Notes under the pieces: generated by a model | Told to the model about the DNA's origin: nothing | Databases searched by the model: none | What the model saw: the letters and a program-made list of their open reading frames with translations, nothing else | Made by a program: the position numbers and the translations under genes | Assembly (NCBI GenBank): GCA_965209045.1 | Contig: CBDBPW010000003.1 | Coordinates: forward strand, 372,001-436,000 | Direction: 5' to 3' | Length of the DNA: 64,000 nt | From: JAJEFO01 sp965209045 | GTDB lineage: Bacteria; Pseudomonadota; Alphaproteobacteria; Rhodobacterales; Rhodobacteraceae | Part shown: positions 25,833 to 35,292 of the stretch, piece after piece | How positions within the stretch are numbered: position 1 is the first letter of the stretch | Layout of the letters: the number at the start of each line of letters is the position of its first letter

Positions 25833-27194
25833 CTATCGACGGCCTTCGCGCCTCAGCGCCGACACGGTGAAGTCTCTCGACCTGATCCTGGCATCCATCG
25901 TGCACATCGGGAATTCGTTGTCGAGGCCAAGGGCGAGATATCGCCGTGCTTGCAGGTCATAGTGCAACTCCAGCGTGGGCCAGATCAGCGGATTCTCGTA
26001 GTAGTTGATCACGTGTCCTTCCGAGACCCGCCACAGCCGGTCACGCGTGTCGTAGATGTCCGCGACCAGAATCTGCCAGGAATCCTCGTCGATGTAGAAA
26101 GTCCGCCGCTTGTAGATGTGCCGGGCGCCGCTGGCGAGCGTTGCCTCGACCACCCAGACACGATGCAGTTCATAACGAAGATGGTCGGGATTGACGTGCC
26201 GGGGAGCCAGGATGTCCGAAAAGGAGAGGTCGTCGCTGTGCAGCCGGTACGAGTTGTACGGCACGTACAGCTCGCGTTTGCCGACCAACCGCCAGTTGTA
26301 GCGGTCGACCGCGCCATTGAACATGTCGAACTGATCGGCGGTTCTCAGGCCGTCGGTCGTGGTGCCGGGATTGTCATAGGCAACGTTGGGTGCGCGCCGG
26401 ACGCGCCGCTGTCCCGGATTGTAGGTCCATGCCCGGCGGGGCTCCCGCACCTGGTTCATGGTCTCGTGAACAAGAAGAATGTCGCCCGCAAGCCGCGTCG
26501 GCGCGAGTACCTTCTGCTTGAAATACATCATCGTGTTGTCGAGCGCCGCTTCGGTCATTCCGGGAAGCGAGTAGCGCAATTCAGCCTCGACCTGGAACTG
26601 GACGATCGTGTAGTCGCCGCCGGCCGTGACGGCGGCCTGTCCCATCATGCAGCTTACCGTCTCGCCACGATAGCGCAAAAGGTGGTTCCAGATCGCCTCG
26701 AGTCCGTTCGAGGGAATCGGGAAGGGGATGCCGATCACGGCCCCGCCAACACCGTTGCCGTTGTCCTCGAGATGCGCAGTCGCCGCTGCTCGTCGCGTCG
26801 CGTCGTAAATTCGCTGTGGTGCGGAGGCGCTGCGGCGCGTCGGATAGACCTTCATGTGGAAGCTCGGGTAGAGTTCGAGCATCCGCTGGTGGCCGACAGA
26901 AAGGCGATTACGGTGGGCATCGATGTTCGAGCCGTCAATTACGAATAGCGGCCGATCGCCAGCGAACGGGTCACGATGGTGCTCGCCGCGCCTGTAGCCC
27001 CTCGGCGGCCTGGTGATGCCGCCGTTCCAGGCAGGTATCGTGCCCGAGGCGTTGCCAGCGCGCTCTCCGCCGAGCGGAGTCAGGTCTGCTCCGAGCCGCG
27101 CAATCTGGCTCGCGGGAAGTTCCGCCGCCGCCGGAAACGCCCAGGCAAGCGAAAGTGCCAGCGCGGCGCCTGCTCTCAACACGGATTTCTTCAT
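25833..27194 (-). CDS. DUF1329 family exported protein
   Basis: The protein is 453 residues with a Sec signal peptide (MKKSVLRAGAALALSLAWAF, cut after PAAA). The rest is a DUF1329 protein, a family with a LolA/LolB-like open beta-barrel expected to bind lipids or hydrophobic ligands in the periplasm. Family traits include GGITRPPRGY near the N-terminus, YNPGQRRVRRAPNVAYDNPG, NSYRLHSDDLSFSDIL and WQILVADIYDTRDRLWRVSEGH. ATG 27194 has GGGGAGAG upstream. It is cotranscribed with DUF1302 (19 nt gap) and the YCF48-like gene (28 nt gap). Its role is probably to carry substrate between the RND pump and the outer membrane. Confidence 0.9.
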   Translation of the reverse strand: MKKSVLRAGAALALSLAWAFPAAAELPASQIARLGADLTPLGGERAGNASGTIPAWNGGITRPPRGYRRGEHHRDPFAGDRPLFVIDGSNIDAHRNRLSVGHQRMLELYPSFHMKVYPTRRSASAPQRIYDATRRAAATAHLEDNGNGVGGAVIGIPFPIPSNGLEAIWNHLLRYRGETVSCMMGQAAVTAGGDYTIVQFQVEAELRYSLPGMTEAALDNTMMYFKQKVLAPTRLAGDILLVHETMNQVREPRRAWTYNPGQRRVRRAPNVAYDNPGTTTDGLRTADQFDMFNGAVDRYNWRLVGKRELYVPYNSYRLHSDDLSFSDILAPRHVNPDHLRYELHRVWVVEATLASGARHIYKRRTFYIDEDSWQILVADIYDTRDRLWRVSEGHVINYYENPLIWPTLELHYDLQARRYLALGLDNEFPMCTMDARIRSRDFTVSALRREGRR

Positions 27195-27213
27195 GTTTCT
27201 CTCCCCTGCGAGC

Positions 27214-29292
27214 CTAGAACGAGTAGTTGAACGATATCGACACAAAGTCCCTGTCCTCCAATGAGTTGTGATGTCCGGCATGCATCGTGTAGGAGAGATC
27301 CGCGCTCATGCGTTCCAGGTAGTTCGCCCCGACGCCCAGCGTCACCACCCTGCGTCCTCCTACGAACGGGCCGAATGGGGCCGGGCTCGACCCGGAGACG
27401 TCATGCTGGAACTGAACGTAGGGGGTGAGTCTGGCCGCCCCGATGGCGTTGTGGTAGTCGAGCCATACCGCGCCCCGGTATCCCCAGGACGTCGCGTCAG
27501 CCAGATCATCGTTGACGCCGGCGGTGTCGATTCGATGGCCCATTGGATCCGGCAAGTCGTGCGGAATCTGTTCGGGCATGTCATGGACGGCCATGACCGC
27601 CGCCTCGGCGATGAAGCCTGTGGAGTCCGAGCCAAGCACGGATCCGAACACCTGGGTTGCGGTGACCTGTGCCTGACTCACGTCCCGTTTGAGGTGGCCG
27701 TTCAGCACTCTATCTATGATCCCGAATTTGCAATCAGGTATCGCGGGTATTTGGCTCTTGTCCGGAATCCGCGGGTCGAGATAGCACCCGATCGGCGCCA
27801 AAGCCTCAGCGAAAATGGAGCCTTCCTCCCTTTGCAGAGGCAGGTCCGGGTGGAAGGAGTACTCGCCCTGCAGCGCCCATCCGCTGGCACCGAGCACGGT
27901 GTTGAAACTCAAGCCGAAGGTCCTCAGATCTTCCGGGTATTCCACGAAGTAGCGCGCTGCATTTGCGTAGTTCTCGATGGCGTGGAAGCCCGCAAGGCCC
28001 CCGACAAGGCCGGGAACAATGCGTTCGACTTGCGGACCGGCGGCAGCCCGAAATTCCGGTGAGGCAAGTATTCCCCCAATCGTTTGTGGATCTAGAGGAA
28101 GCCCGTTTCTTGCGGCATGCGCGATTGCCAGGTTTCGAAACACACTAGCGGGAAGCTCAGGCCCAGCCAAAGCCCCGCTGACGGCTTGAGCGACGCCGAC
28201 ACTTTCTTGAAGTTCTGCGGGATTAGGCACCTTGCCAGTAACGAGAGGCAAACGGCTGTGCGCATTGACAAAGAAGAAGCCGAGCTCGGTGTCGTTCAGT
28301 GCCGGGGACAGGTAGCGCAGCGCCATCCCGTACTGGCCGTCATCCGGCGGCTCCCGATCATCGGCGCGCTCGATCGCGGGGAAGGGGTTGTCGGCGCTGT
28401 ACTTCAGCTCCAGACCGGCAATGCTGGCCAGACCCGTGTTTATGGCATCTTCCAGTCCCAGATCCCGTACACTTTTCGCAAGGTCTCGGAAGTTCGATCG
28501 CGCGAGAAGCGCGTATCGCCCGCCCGCGCCGACATAGTCGGTCGTCGAGAAATATGTGCCGACCGGATCGATCTCCGTCTTCTCCCAGCCGAATTGGTAG
28601 AATCCCTCCAACGAGAGGTTGGGAACGGGTTCGACCGCCCCAAACACCATCGGCACGGGTACCAGCGCGTCACGCAACTCCGATCCTGGCGTGCGGAGCC
28701 GGCTCACGTCGAACGGATTGATCACGTTGATTCCGTTCGGGACGAAGGTGCTCTCCCCCCAGTTCAGGACCTGGTTGCCGACCCTCAGGTCGAGGGGAAC
28801 GCCGCCGGGGTCGAAAGCGCCGAAAGCATAGATGTCGAGAAGCCGGAAACCCCGTCCCGCAACATCCTTGGCCGCGTCCGACAGCGGAGTCGTCTCCCGC
28901 ACGCCGTTCGTGTTCTCGAAGTCGACGAAGCCGTGCATGCGGACGAACAGGCCCAGGTTCTCTCCAGTGAGCTCGAATTCTGCCGTGAGGCTCGACGTGT
29001 TGCCGACCAGGCCCCGACCATAGTTCAGGTTGCCATCGTCGCTGTTGTCGCATTCGAGGCACTCTTCACGTTCGGAGACACGGAACGTCAAGCCATGGTT
29101 CAGCGTGAAGTTCGCGGTCGTGGATACATCCCCTCCCGGAAAGCCCTGGGCATTCGCAGGCATCCCTACGAGCAACGTGCCAAGAGCAATGAATGCCACT
29201 TGAGTAGAAATCCTGCCAATCGAGCGCAATTTCCTGAAATTCAGTCGGAGCGGGAGCCGGATGATGAAATCTCGACCAGTCTGAAAGAACAT
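27214..29292 (-). CDS. DUF1302 outer-membrane beta-barrel protein
   Basis: The protein is 692 residues with a signal peptide ending near GMPANA, and alternating aromatic/hydrophobic strands that end in FVSISFNYSF, a C-terminal Phe typical of outer-membrane barrels. DUF1302 features include the GVPLDLRVGNQVLNWGESTFVPNGIN stretch and PFDVSRLRTPGSELRDAL. An unusual Cys pair, CLECD, lies just after the mature N-terminus. ATG 29292 has AAGGGG 7 nt upstream. It is the first gene of the four-gene transport operon and probably forms the outer-membrane part of a route for a hydrophobic compound. Confidence 0.9.
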   Translation of the reverse strand: MFFQTGRDFIIRLPLRLNFRKLRSIGRISTQVAFIALGTLLVGMPANAQGFPGGDVSTTANFTLNHGLTFRVSEREECLECDNSDDGNLNYGRGLVGNTSSLTAEFELTGENLGLFVRMHGFVDFENTNGVRETTPLSDAAKDVAGRGFRLLDIYAFGAFDPGGVPLDLRVGNQVLNWGESTFVPNGINVINPFDVSRLRTPGSELRDALVPVPMVFGAVEPVPNLSLEGFYQFGWEKTEIDPVGTYFSTTDYVGAGGRYALLARSNFRDLAKSVRDLGLEDAINTGLASIAGLELKYSADNPFPAIERADDREPPDDGQYGMALRYLSPALNDTELGFFFVNAHSRLPLVTGKVPNPAELQESVGVAQAVSGALAGPELPASVFRNLAIAHAARNGLPLDPQTIGGILASPEFRAAAGPQVERIVPGLVGGLAGFHAIENYANAARYFVEYPEDLRTFGLSFNTVLGASGWALQGEYSFHPDLPLQREEGSIFAEALAPIGCYLDPRIPDKSQIPAIPDCKFGIIDRVLNGHLKRDVSQAQVTATQVFGSVLGSDSTGFIAEAAVMAVHDMPEQIPHDLPDPMGHRIDTAGVNDDLADATSWGYRGAVWLDYHNAIGAARLTPYVQFQHDVSGSSPAPFGPFVGGRRVVTLGVGANYLERMSADLSYTMHAGHHNSLEDRDFVSISFNYSF

Positions 29293-30410
29293 GGAATCCC
29301 CTTTCTCAATTGTCTGACCTGAATTCCCGAGTGTCATTCGCACGGATGCTTCATGCGCCCAATGTGCCATTTCATTTCGTGGCACCATGCTTGATTCGTC
29401 GTGCGACCGCAACGGGTGGCAACCCGGCAGCCAAGGCCGTCCCTTGCCCCGCGAGTTTCCCGAGGACCATGCCGGGAGGTGCCGGAATCGTGAAACTCCC
29501 TGCGATCAGGCATTCATGAATCCGGTCAAGCATGCCGACAACGTCCCTTTGGGTTCCGACGTGGTCCACGCACAATTCGTCACCATGGCCGGGTGCAGAC
29601 AAGGGGTCGGATCAGCAGCAGGCGCGCGTCGCGGCACGACGCTGCGCCAACCGCAGCAGACGAAGATTTCAGGTCTGGATCCGTTCCAGGTCGCGGCTTG
29701 GTGTCGAAAGTGTTTCCAGTCATGTGATATTCGCTCAGCCACAATCCAGATGGCGGCGCCGCACAGCCTTGGCCACTTGGTGCGCCGGCGCCGCCGCCGC
29801 CCGGCAAGCCCTGCCCGCGCGGCACGCGAACCGGAAACGTGGAGAACCGGCCACCGGCTCGCTGCACTCTGCCTCACACCTTCCTTCCTAGCCGCACTGC
29901 AAAGCGATGTGTGTTAAATGTTCATGTTGAATTCTGTCCAAAGATGTTGATCCAATAAATTTCAGGACTCCTTCCTTCGCGCCGCATTGCAGACTGCGCT
30001 GCTCTCCGAAGATTCCTGCGCCCATTCGGGCCTGCGGCCGATGTCGATTCGGGTGAGGAGGAGCCATGACGCGGTCCGACGACGGAATCCGGAAGCGGCG
30101 GCGCCAACGTTGTGCGCACCTTCGTCCGAATGCTCCATCGCTGTCTGGCAAATCCGGCACGGATGTTGCGATCCATCAGGTTCATTGTCGTGAAGGACCT
30201 GCATGACAGGATCCAGGGCATTCTCGGGGACGCGACGGAGCGACGCTTCGCGGCATCTCGACAATTTCCTCAACCGGCACTATCTGACCGGTCACGATGG
30301 CCCCAGCGCCCGCTTTTGCACTTTGCGGCAGTCTCTCGCGAGTGCGTGCATTCTGCGAATCGATCTTTCGGCCAAGGGCGGTCGACGGCCATCGGCGGAG
30401 GGCGGACGGG
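29293..30410. promoter_or_regulatory. 1.1-kb divergent intergenic region
   Basis: This region lies between the divergent DUF1302 and halogenase-like genes and must carry both promoters. A short AT-rich patch near 29905-29965 is the most promoter-like part. Overlapping low-complexity frames occur on both strands, none with a domain. No terminator, repeat array or RNA gene was recognised. Confidence 0.35.
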
Positions 30411-31712
30411 ATGATACAGCCGGGCAGCAAGTCCCTGAAAAGGATCGCGGTCATCGGGAGAGGAACTGCCGGGTCGCTGGCGGCAGCCAGCGTCACGCGT
30501 CTCCACCCCGGCAGCGAGTTCGAACTGCACCACGTTTACGATTCGCGCATACCGGTCATCGGCGTGGGTGAAGGCAGCTGGCCGAGCCTGGTCGAGGAAT
30601 TGCAACGGCTGACGAACTTGTCCCATCAGGTCGTTCAGCAGCGCCTGAGGGGAACGCGCAAGTATGGCGTCGCGTTCGAGGGATGGGGCGGGCGTGACCG
30701 GGACTTCACCCACTACTTCACGCCGCAGCAGGTGTCATACGGCAACCACCTGTCCGCGGACCTGATGGCCGAACTGCTTCACGAGAGCACGACGGCCCGC
30801 CACATTGACGCGAAAGTGCGCAAGATCGAGAGTGTGGAAGGTGGCGCCCAAGTGGAGTTCGAGGGCCGGCCGGCCGAACTCTACGACCTGGTGTTCGATG
30901 CCCGAGGATTTCCGGCCGAACTCGATTCCGAACAGCACATCGACATCTCCTTCATCCCAACCAACACGGCCATCATCCGCCGTTGCCCGGCAATCATCCA
31001 GGAATCTGGGGACGGGCCGGTTCTTGAACATACGTATACCCGCGCCGTCGCGCGCCCGCATGGGTGGATATTCGTGATTCCACTTACGATTCATACCTCT
31101 TACGGGTATATCTTCAACAAGAATGTATCGAGCCTTGACGAGGTAGTGGCGGATTTCGACACGTTTCTCGAAGCTGATGGCGTGCCGGAATTCGAACAAC
31201 GCGCCGTCATTCCGTTTCCCAACTTTGTCCATCGGCAACTCTACGACGGGGCGGTGGCCCGAGTTGGCAATGCCGCCGCGTTCATGGAACCCCTCGAGGC
31301 AACGGCGATCGTGTCCGCCCAGCTGCAGATCGGGATGGTTCTCAACATGCGCCTCAACCGTTCGATAGAGCATCTCGAACGTGACGCCCCGGTGGTCAAT
31401 CGGTTTCTTGTCAAGAGCATGCTGAGATACGGCCTGTTCGTCGGATGGCATTACTCCCGCGGCTCCAGGCATGACACCGAATTCTGGCGCTATGCCCGGG
31501 AACAGGCGTGGCCAGCACATCGCAGTGCGGCAGCACCTAGCGTGGCGGACTGCGACGCGCTCCACGGATTCGACGAAATGATCGGGCTCTTGAACCAGCC
31601 GGTCATCGACAAGTCGGACTGGAACCGGATGTGCGGGGTTCCCCTCACCAGCTACGCCCAGGTGTCCCAGGGCCTCGGCTGGCAGGGTCATGCATCGCTG
31701 GCCGGAACATGA
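30411..31712 (+). CDS. Flavin-dependent (tryptophan-halogenase-like) halogenase
   Basis: The protein is 433 residues. The FAD fold begins KRIAVIGRGTAGSLAAA (GxGxxG-type), followed by IGVGEGSWPSL, where family members have GVGEAT.P.. Lys84 in GTRKYGVAFEGW matches the catalytic lysine that forms the chlorinating species. The WxWxIP motif reads GWIFVIP, so the second Trp is Phe. GNAAAFMEPLEATAI is the family's C-terminal flavin-loop motif. ATG 30411 has a purine-rich GCGGAGGG upstream. No flavin reductase is adjacent. It is divergent from the DUF1302 transport operon, so it may modify what that operon exports; halogenation is likely but the substrate is unknown. Confidence 0.85.
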   Translation: MIQPGSKSLKRIAVIGRGTAGSLAAASVTRLHPGSEFELHHVYDSRIPVIGVGEGSWPSLVEELQRLTNLSHQVVQQRLRGTRKYGVAFEGWGGRDRDFTHYFTPQQVSYGNHLSADLMAELLHESTTARHIDAKVRKIESVEGGAQVEFEGRPAELYDLVFDARGFPAELDSEQHIDISFIPTNTAIIRRCPAIIQESGDGPVLEHTYTRAVARPHGWIFVIPLTIHTSYGYIFNKNVSSLDEVVADFDTFLEADGVPEFEQRAVIPFPNFVHRQLYDGAVARVGNAAAFMEPLEATAIVSAQLQIGMVLNMRLNRSIEHLERDAPVVNRFLVKSMLRYGLFVGWHYSRGSRHDTEFWRYAREQAWPAHRSAAAPSVADCDALHGFDEMIGLLNQPVIDKSDWNRMCGVPLTSYAQVSQGLGWQGHASLAGT

Positions 31713-32465
31713 CCTTGACCACCGTGAGGCAACCAGGAAGGTGCGTGCATTTCGGGCCCTCGTCGAGGGGATTGCGGCACGGCGTCAGTTCTTGAGTCCT
31801 TCGAAGCCGTTTCTCGATCCTGTGGAGGGACGCGCGGAGCCGATCTTCATGTTGGACGCTCTCCCTGCGACAATTGCGGGTCGGGACGCAGAGCGAACTC
31901 TTTCCCAATTTCAATGCCTTGCGGAACAAGCTTGCAGCACGGACGGGATCTCCGACCGGCCGCTTCGCATCCGACGATCGAGGTGTCGGCGCCGGTGCGG
32001 CAACGCAATCGGTTCCGTGGCCGGCAAGCTCCGGAAAAAGCAAGCAAAATCTGTTGCGTGCTGGTTTGCCACTAGGGCCGGACTTGCGGTTGCCGCTCAC
32101 ATGCGCCCGAAACGGCAAGTCCAAGGCACCGGTGGACGTTGCCGTCGGAAGCGCCGCCTCGAAGGAACGAATTTGTTAGGACCGCGGCCGCTCATTTTCG
32201 CAAGGCGGGCGATTGCCCGTAGCAGCACAGGTCCTGGCCATGCATCCGCGTGACGCGGTCCCCGCCTGGCCTGAATTGTCTTCGGCTGCCGTCTTGGAGA
32301 ACCGGTCAGCAGCTGCCTTCGGATCCGATTTGGCAGCAATCTGGATGACGTGGATGGCTTTGAAACAGGACGGCGCGCGGATTTTGTAGTCACGCATTGG
32401 TCTTGATTGGCGGCGGCAATCGTGACATACCGGCGAAAGGGACACCGGACCGGGAGCGATCTGGC
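31713..32465. other. 753-bp gap, no supported gene
   Basis: ORFs up to about 187 codons exist on both strands, but they are Arg-rich with no domain or good ribosome-binding site. No IS end or structured RNA was recognised. Confidence 0.3.
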
Positions 32466-32726
32466 ATGGAATTTTCCATCCGCGAAGCGAAGGCGCGCCT
32501 CTCCGAAATGGTTGCCGCCGTCCGGAAGGGCGAGCGCGTGATCATCACGAGACACGGGCGGCCAACGGCCGAACTGGTGCGCTGCGATCGGCGCGGCGGG
32601 ATCGACTTCGACAAGCTGGAAGCCGCTCGCCGGCGTCTCGGAATCGAAGGCGATGGAGAAGGCTGGCCGGAGGAGTTCAACGATCCGGCCTTCAGCCGCA
32701 AGGTGCTAGGGCTCGATGAAAGGTAG
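32466..32726 (+). CDS. Phd/YefM-type antitoxin
   Basis: This is an 86-residue antitoxin. The N-terminal MEFSIREAKARLSEMV and VIITRHGRPTAELVR are the classic Phd/YefM DNA-binding fold. The C-terminal tail (about 50-86) is the toxin-binding part. The ATG at 32466 follows a GGGAG element. It is 11 nt upstream of a PIN-domain toxin gene, so the two form one operon, normally autorepressed by the antitoxin-toxin complex. It lies between the halogenase locus and the cobalamin operon and probably has no metabolic link with either. Confidence 0.9.
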   Translation: MEFSIREAKARLSEMVAAVRKGERVIITRHGRPTAELVRCDRRGGIDFDKLEAARRRLGIEGDGEGWPEEFNDPAFSRKVLGLDER

Positions 32727-32737
32727 CCGGACCGACA

Positions 32738-33145
32738 ATGCGTGTTTTGCTCGATACCTCATACCTGTTCGACTTCATGGACAGGCCGGGCAAGTTCCGG
32801 GACACGGAACGCCAGGCGCTGGCAGCGCGTGGAACGGATTTCCACGTCAGCGCTGTCTCGATCTGGGAAATGCGTCTGAAGCACAATGCCCGCCATCGGT
32901 CGGGCGAACGCAAGCGCCGATTCGCTCCTGAGGATGTCGTCGACGCCCTGGAAGACCAGGACATGACGTTACTGCCAATGACCATGCGCCATGCCGCCTG
33001 CGTACTTGCGGTCCCGCTGGATCACAATGACCCGTTCGACGAACTGCTGATGGTCCAGGCGCAGGAGGAAGGTCTCAGGCTGCTTACCGTGGATAGGCAA
33101 CTCGCCGGCCATCCACTTGCGGTCGCGGTTCATGAACTTGGGTGA
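32738..33145 (+). CDS. PIN-domain (VapC-like) ribonuclease toxin
   Basis: The protein is 135 residues. Acidic PIN residues are in LLDTSYLFDF (first Asp), SAVSIWEM (Glu), HNDPFDELL (Asp pair) and LLTVDRQL (final Asp), so the metal-dependent nuclease site looks complete. These toxins cut RNA, often tRNA or rRNA, when freed from the antitoxin. It pairs with the Phd-type antitoxin at 32466-32726, which is the common mixed Phd-PIN arrangement. The fold is clear; the RNA target is unknown. Confidence 0.9.
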   Translation: MRVLLDTSYLFDFMDRPGKFRDTERQALAARGTDFHVSAVSIWEMRLKHNARHRSGERKRRFAPEDVVDALEDQDMTLLPMTMRHAACVLAVPLDHNDPFDELLMVQAQEEGLRLLTVDRQLAGHPLAVAVHELG

Positions 33146-33478
33146 CCAGGCCATTCAAGACTTGCCTGCCAACGCATGTCGCGCCAGCGGTTGACCGCGA
33201 TGCGATGCCTGGACCAGCGCTCGCATCCATGCCGGAAATGGGCCACTCTGGCCGTTTGGCAAGGCTTGCACGCTGGGACAGGGAAAGAACAGCTCAAGAC
33301 GTGCAGCCTGCGTTGTCGTCAGCCTTGCGGGATCGCTCTTCGCGCCTGCGCGATCGTCTGCGGACGCCGGGGCGTGCGCAGGACGCGCGACCATGTTGCC
33401 GGGGCGGGTTTCCGTGGCCTTCGTGAACACGGACACCCGCTTGACTTGGCACCAGGATTCGCCGAAGTGTCATCAAGT
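33146..33478. other. 333-bp gap upstream of the riboswitch
   Basis: This gap presumably holds the cob operon promoter. I see no gene, repeat or strong promoter match. Confidence 0.3.
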
Positions 33479-33652
33479 GCTGGTGCCTGCCCGATCAGGC
33501 AGGTGAAAAGGGAATGCGAAAGGGTCATCGACCCAAGCGCAGCCGCCCCCGCGACCGTGACCGGAGAGGGGATCCGACGCGCCACTGGCCAGCGAGGCTG
33601 GGAAGGCCGGATCACCGCAATCATCCGCAAGCCGGGAGACCTGCCAGCCGAC
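33479..33652 (+). promoter_or_regulatory. Cobalamin riboswitch
   Basis: The sequence has the conserved cobalamin-riboswitch blocks in order: GGTGCC near 33482, AAAGGGAATGCGAAAGGGT, the core GCGCAGCCGCCCCCGC with ACCGTGA following, a GCCACTGGCC hairpin, GGGAAGGCCGG, and the B12-box-like GCCGGGAGACCTGCC near 33631-33645. It lies 90 nt upstream of the DUF1636-cobW-cobN operon and would shut it down when adenosylcobalamin is plentiful. Boundaries are approximate to about 10 nt. Confidence 0.93.
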
Positions 33653-33741
33653 TGGACGTGACCGGACGGGGGATTCCGGGGCGGGGCTGCCAGAGCGGCG
33701 CCCTCGTTTCCTCCCCTTTCCACGGAAGGAGCGAGGGAACC

Positions 33742-34128
33742 GTGAACAAGTTTGCGCCGGTCGAACTTCTGGTCTGCACAACCTGCCGAAGGGGTCAGGA
33801 CCTGCCCGACACCGAGGAGCGCCCCGGTGCGCTCCTGCATCGTGCGCTGGCGGCAGGAGATTTGCCCGAAGGCGTCAGACTTCGCGGCGTGGAGTGCTTC
33901 TCGAATTGCGACCATGGTTGCTCCATCGCCTTGCGCGGAGGCCCGCGGCGCTGGACATACGTCTACGGCAATCTTGACCCGTCGAGCGCAGGCATGATCC
34001 TGGACGGCGCGGCGCGGTATCGCGCGACGCTCGACGGGCTTGTCCCGTGGCGAGAACGCCCCGAGCATTTCCGCAAGAACTGCATTGCCCGGATTCCGCC
34101 GATCGAACCCGTGGAGGCTGCCGAATGA
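33742..34128 (+). CDS. DUF1636 metal-binding protein of cobalamin operons
   Basis: The protein is 128 residues. Four Cys in VCTTCRRG and FSNCDHGCSI suggest a 2Fe-2S or metal site of thioredoxin-like ferredoxin type. DUF1636 proteins regularly precede cobW/cobN in alphaproteobacterial cobalamin operons and are thought to act in cobalt handling or electron transfer. The start is a GTG at 33742 with AAGGAG upstream; the longer frame upstream overlaps the riboswitch and is rejected. Its stop overlaps the cobW start (ATGA). It is the first gene under riboswitch control. Confidence 0.88.
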   Translation: MNKFAPVELLVCTTCRRGQDLPDTEERPGALLHRALAAGDLPEGVRLRGVECFSNCDHGCSIALRGGPRRWTYVYGNLDPSSAGMILDGAARYRATLDGLVPWRERPEHFRKNCIARIPPIEPVEAAE

Positions 34129-35177
34129 ACGATCTCGCCAAGATTCCCGTCACTGTCGTCACCGGCTTTCTGGGGGCCGGAAAGACGACGCTGATTCGCC
34201 ACCTGATCGAGTCCAGCAGGGGTCATCGGCTGGCGGTGATCGTGAACGAGTTCGGCGACGTGGGCGTTGACGGGGAGATTCTCAGGAGCTGCGCCATTCC
34301 CGATTGCCCGGCGGAGAACATAGTCGAACTGGCCAACGGCTGCATCTGCTGCACGGTTGCGGACGACTTCATCCCGACCATCGGCGCGCTGCTGGACCTT
34401 GACCCCCTGCCCGAGCACATCCTGATCGAGACCTCCGGCCTCGCCCTTCCAAAGCCGCTGCTCAAGGCGTTCGACTGGCCGGCAATCCGAAGCAGGGTGA
34501 CCGTCGACGGCGTCGTCGCACTGGCCGATGCCGAGGCGGTGGCGGCCGGCAGATTCGCGCCCGACATCGACCGCGTGGAAGCGCAGCGGCTCGCCGATGA
34601 GAGCATTGACCACGAAACGCCACTTGCGGAGGTGTTCGAGGACCAGATCGCCTGCGCCGACATCGTGCTGTTGACCAAGCCCGACCTTGCAGGCCTTGAA
34701 GGCGTGGCGCAGGCAAGGACGATCGTCGAGCGGGAATCGCCACGTGTGGTGCCGGTGCTCGAAGTGCAGGATGGCACGGTGGACGCGCAAGTGCTTCTCG
34801 GCATCGGGGCGGCAGCCGAAGACGACCTGGCGGCGCGTCCGTCGCATCACGACGGGTTGCCTGAGCATGATCACGATGACTTCGACACGATCGTCGTGGA
34901 TGTTCCCGAGGCGGAAAGCGCCAACGACCTCGTTGCGCGAGTCGAGGCGCTTGCGCGCCATCAGAACGTTCTTCGAGTGAAGGGACACGTCTCGGTGCGC
35001 GGCAAGCCATTGCGTCTGCTCGTCCAGGGGGTGGGCACACGGGTCCGTCACCAGTTCGACCGGGCCTGGGAACGGGGCGAAAACAGGAAAGGCCGCCTGG
35101 TGGTCATTGCGGAACACGACGACATCGATCCCGAAGCGATCCGGTCGATCCTGGTGCCGGAAGAACCCGCGCAGTGA
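34125..35177 (+). CDS. cobW: Cobalamin biosynthesis GTPase CobW
   Basis: The protein is 350 residues, a G3E-family GTPase. Walker A GFLGAGKTT is near residues 13-21, CICCTV is the metal-binding CxCC motif, and LLTKPDLAG is the guanine-specificity region. A His-rich linker (HHDGLPEHDHDD) precedes the C-terminal CobW domain (LRVKGHVSVRGKPLRLLVQG). It is thought to deliver Co(II) for insertion by the CobN-type chelatase. The start overlaps the DUF1636 stop and has GGAGG upstream. cobN follows 115 nt downstream. Confidence 0.95.
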   Translation: MNDLAKIPVTVVTGFLGAGKTTLIRHLIESSRGHRLAVIVNEFGDVGVDGEILRSCAIPDCPAENIVELANGCICCTVADDFIPTIGALLDLDPLPEHILIETSGLALPKPLLKAFDWPAIRSRVTVDGVVALADAEAVAAGRFAPDIDRVEAQRLADESIDHETPLAEVFEDQIACADIVLLTKPDLAGLEGVAQARTIVERESPRVVPVLEVQDGTVDAQVLLGIGAAAEDDLAARPSHHDGLPEHDHDDFDTIVVDVPEAESANDLVARVEALARHQNVLRVKGHVSVRGKPLRLLVQGVGTRVRHQFDRAWERGENRKGRLVVIAEHDDIDPEAIRSILVPEEPAQ

Positions 35178-35292
35178 CGCAGAGCGCGCAAGTCCTTCTC
35201 CAGCCGCCAACGACCGGCATGCGGCGCCCTTGCCGCCTCCCGCAGGTGCCGTCGGTGCGTGATTGGAGCCCTTCGGCAAGGAGCGCCGGCGC

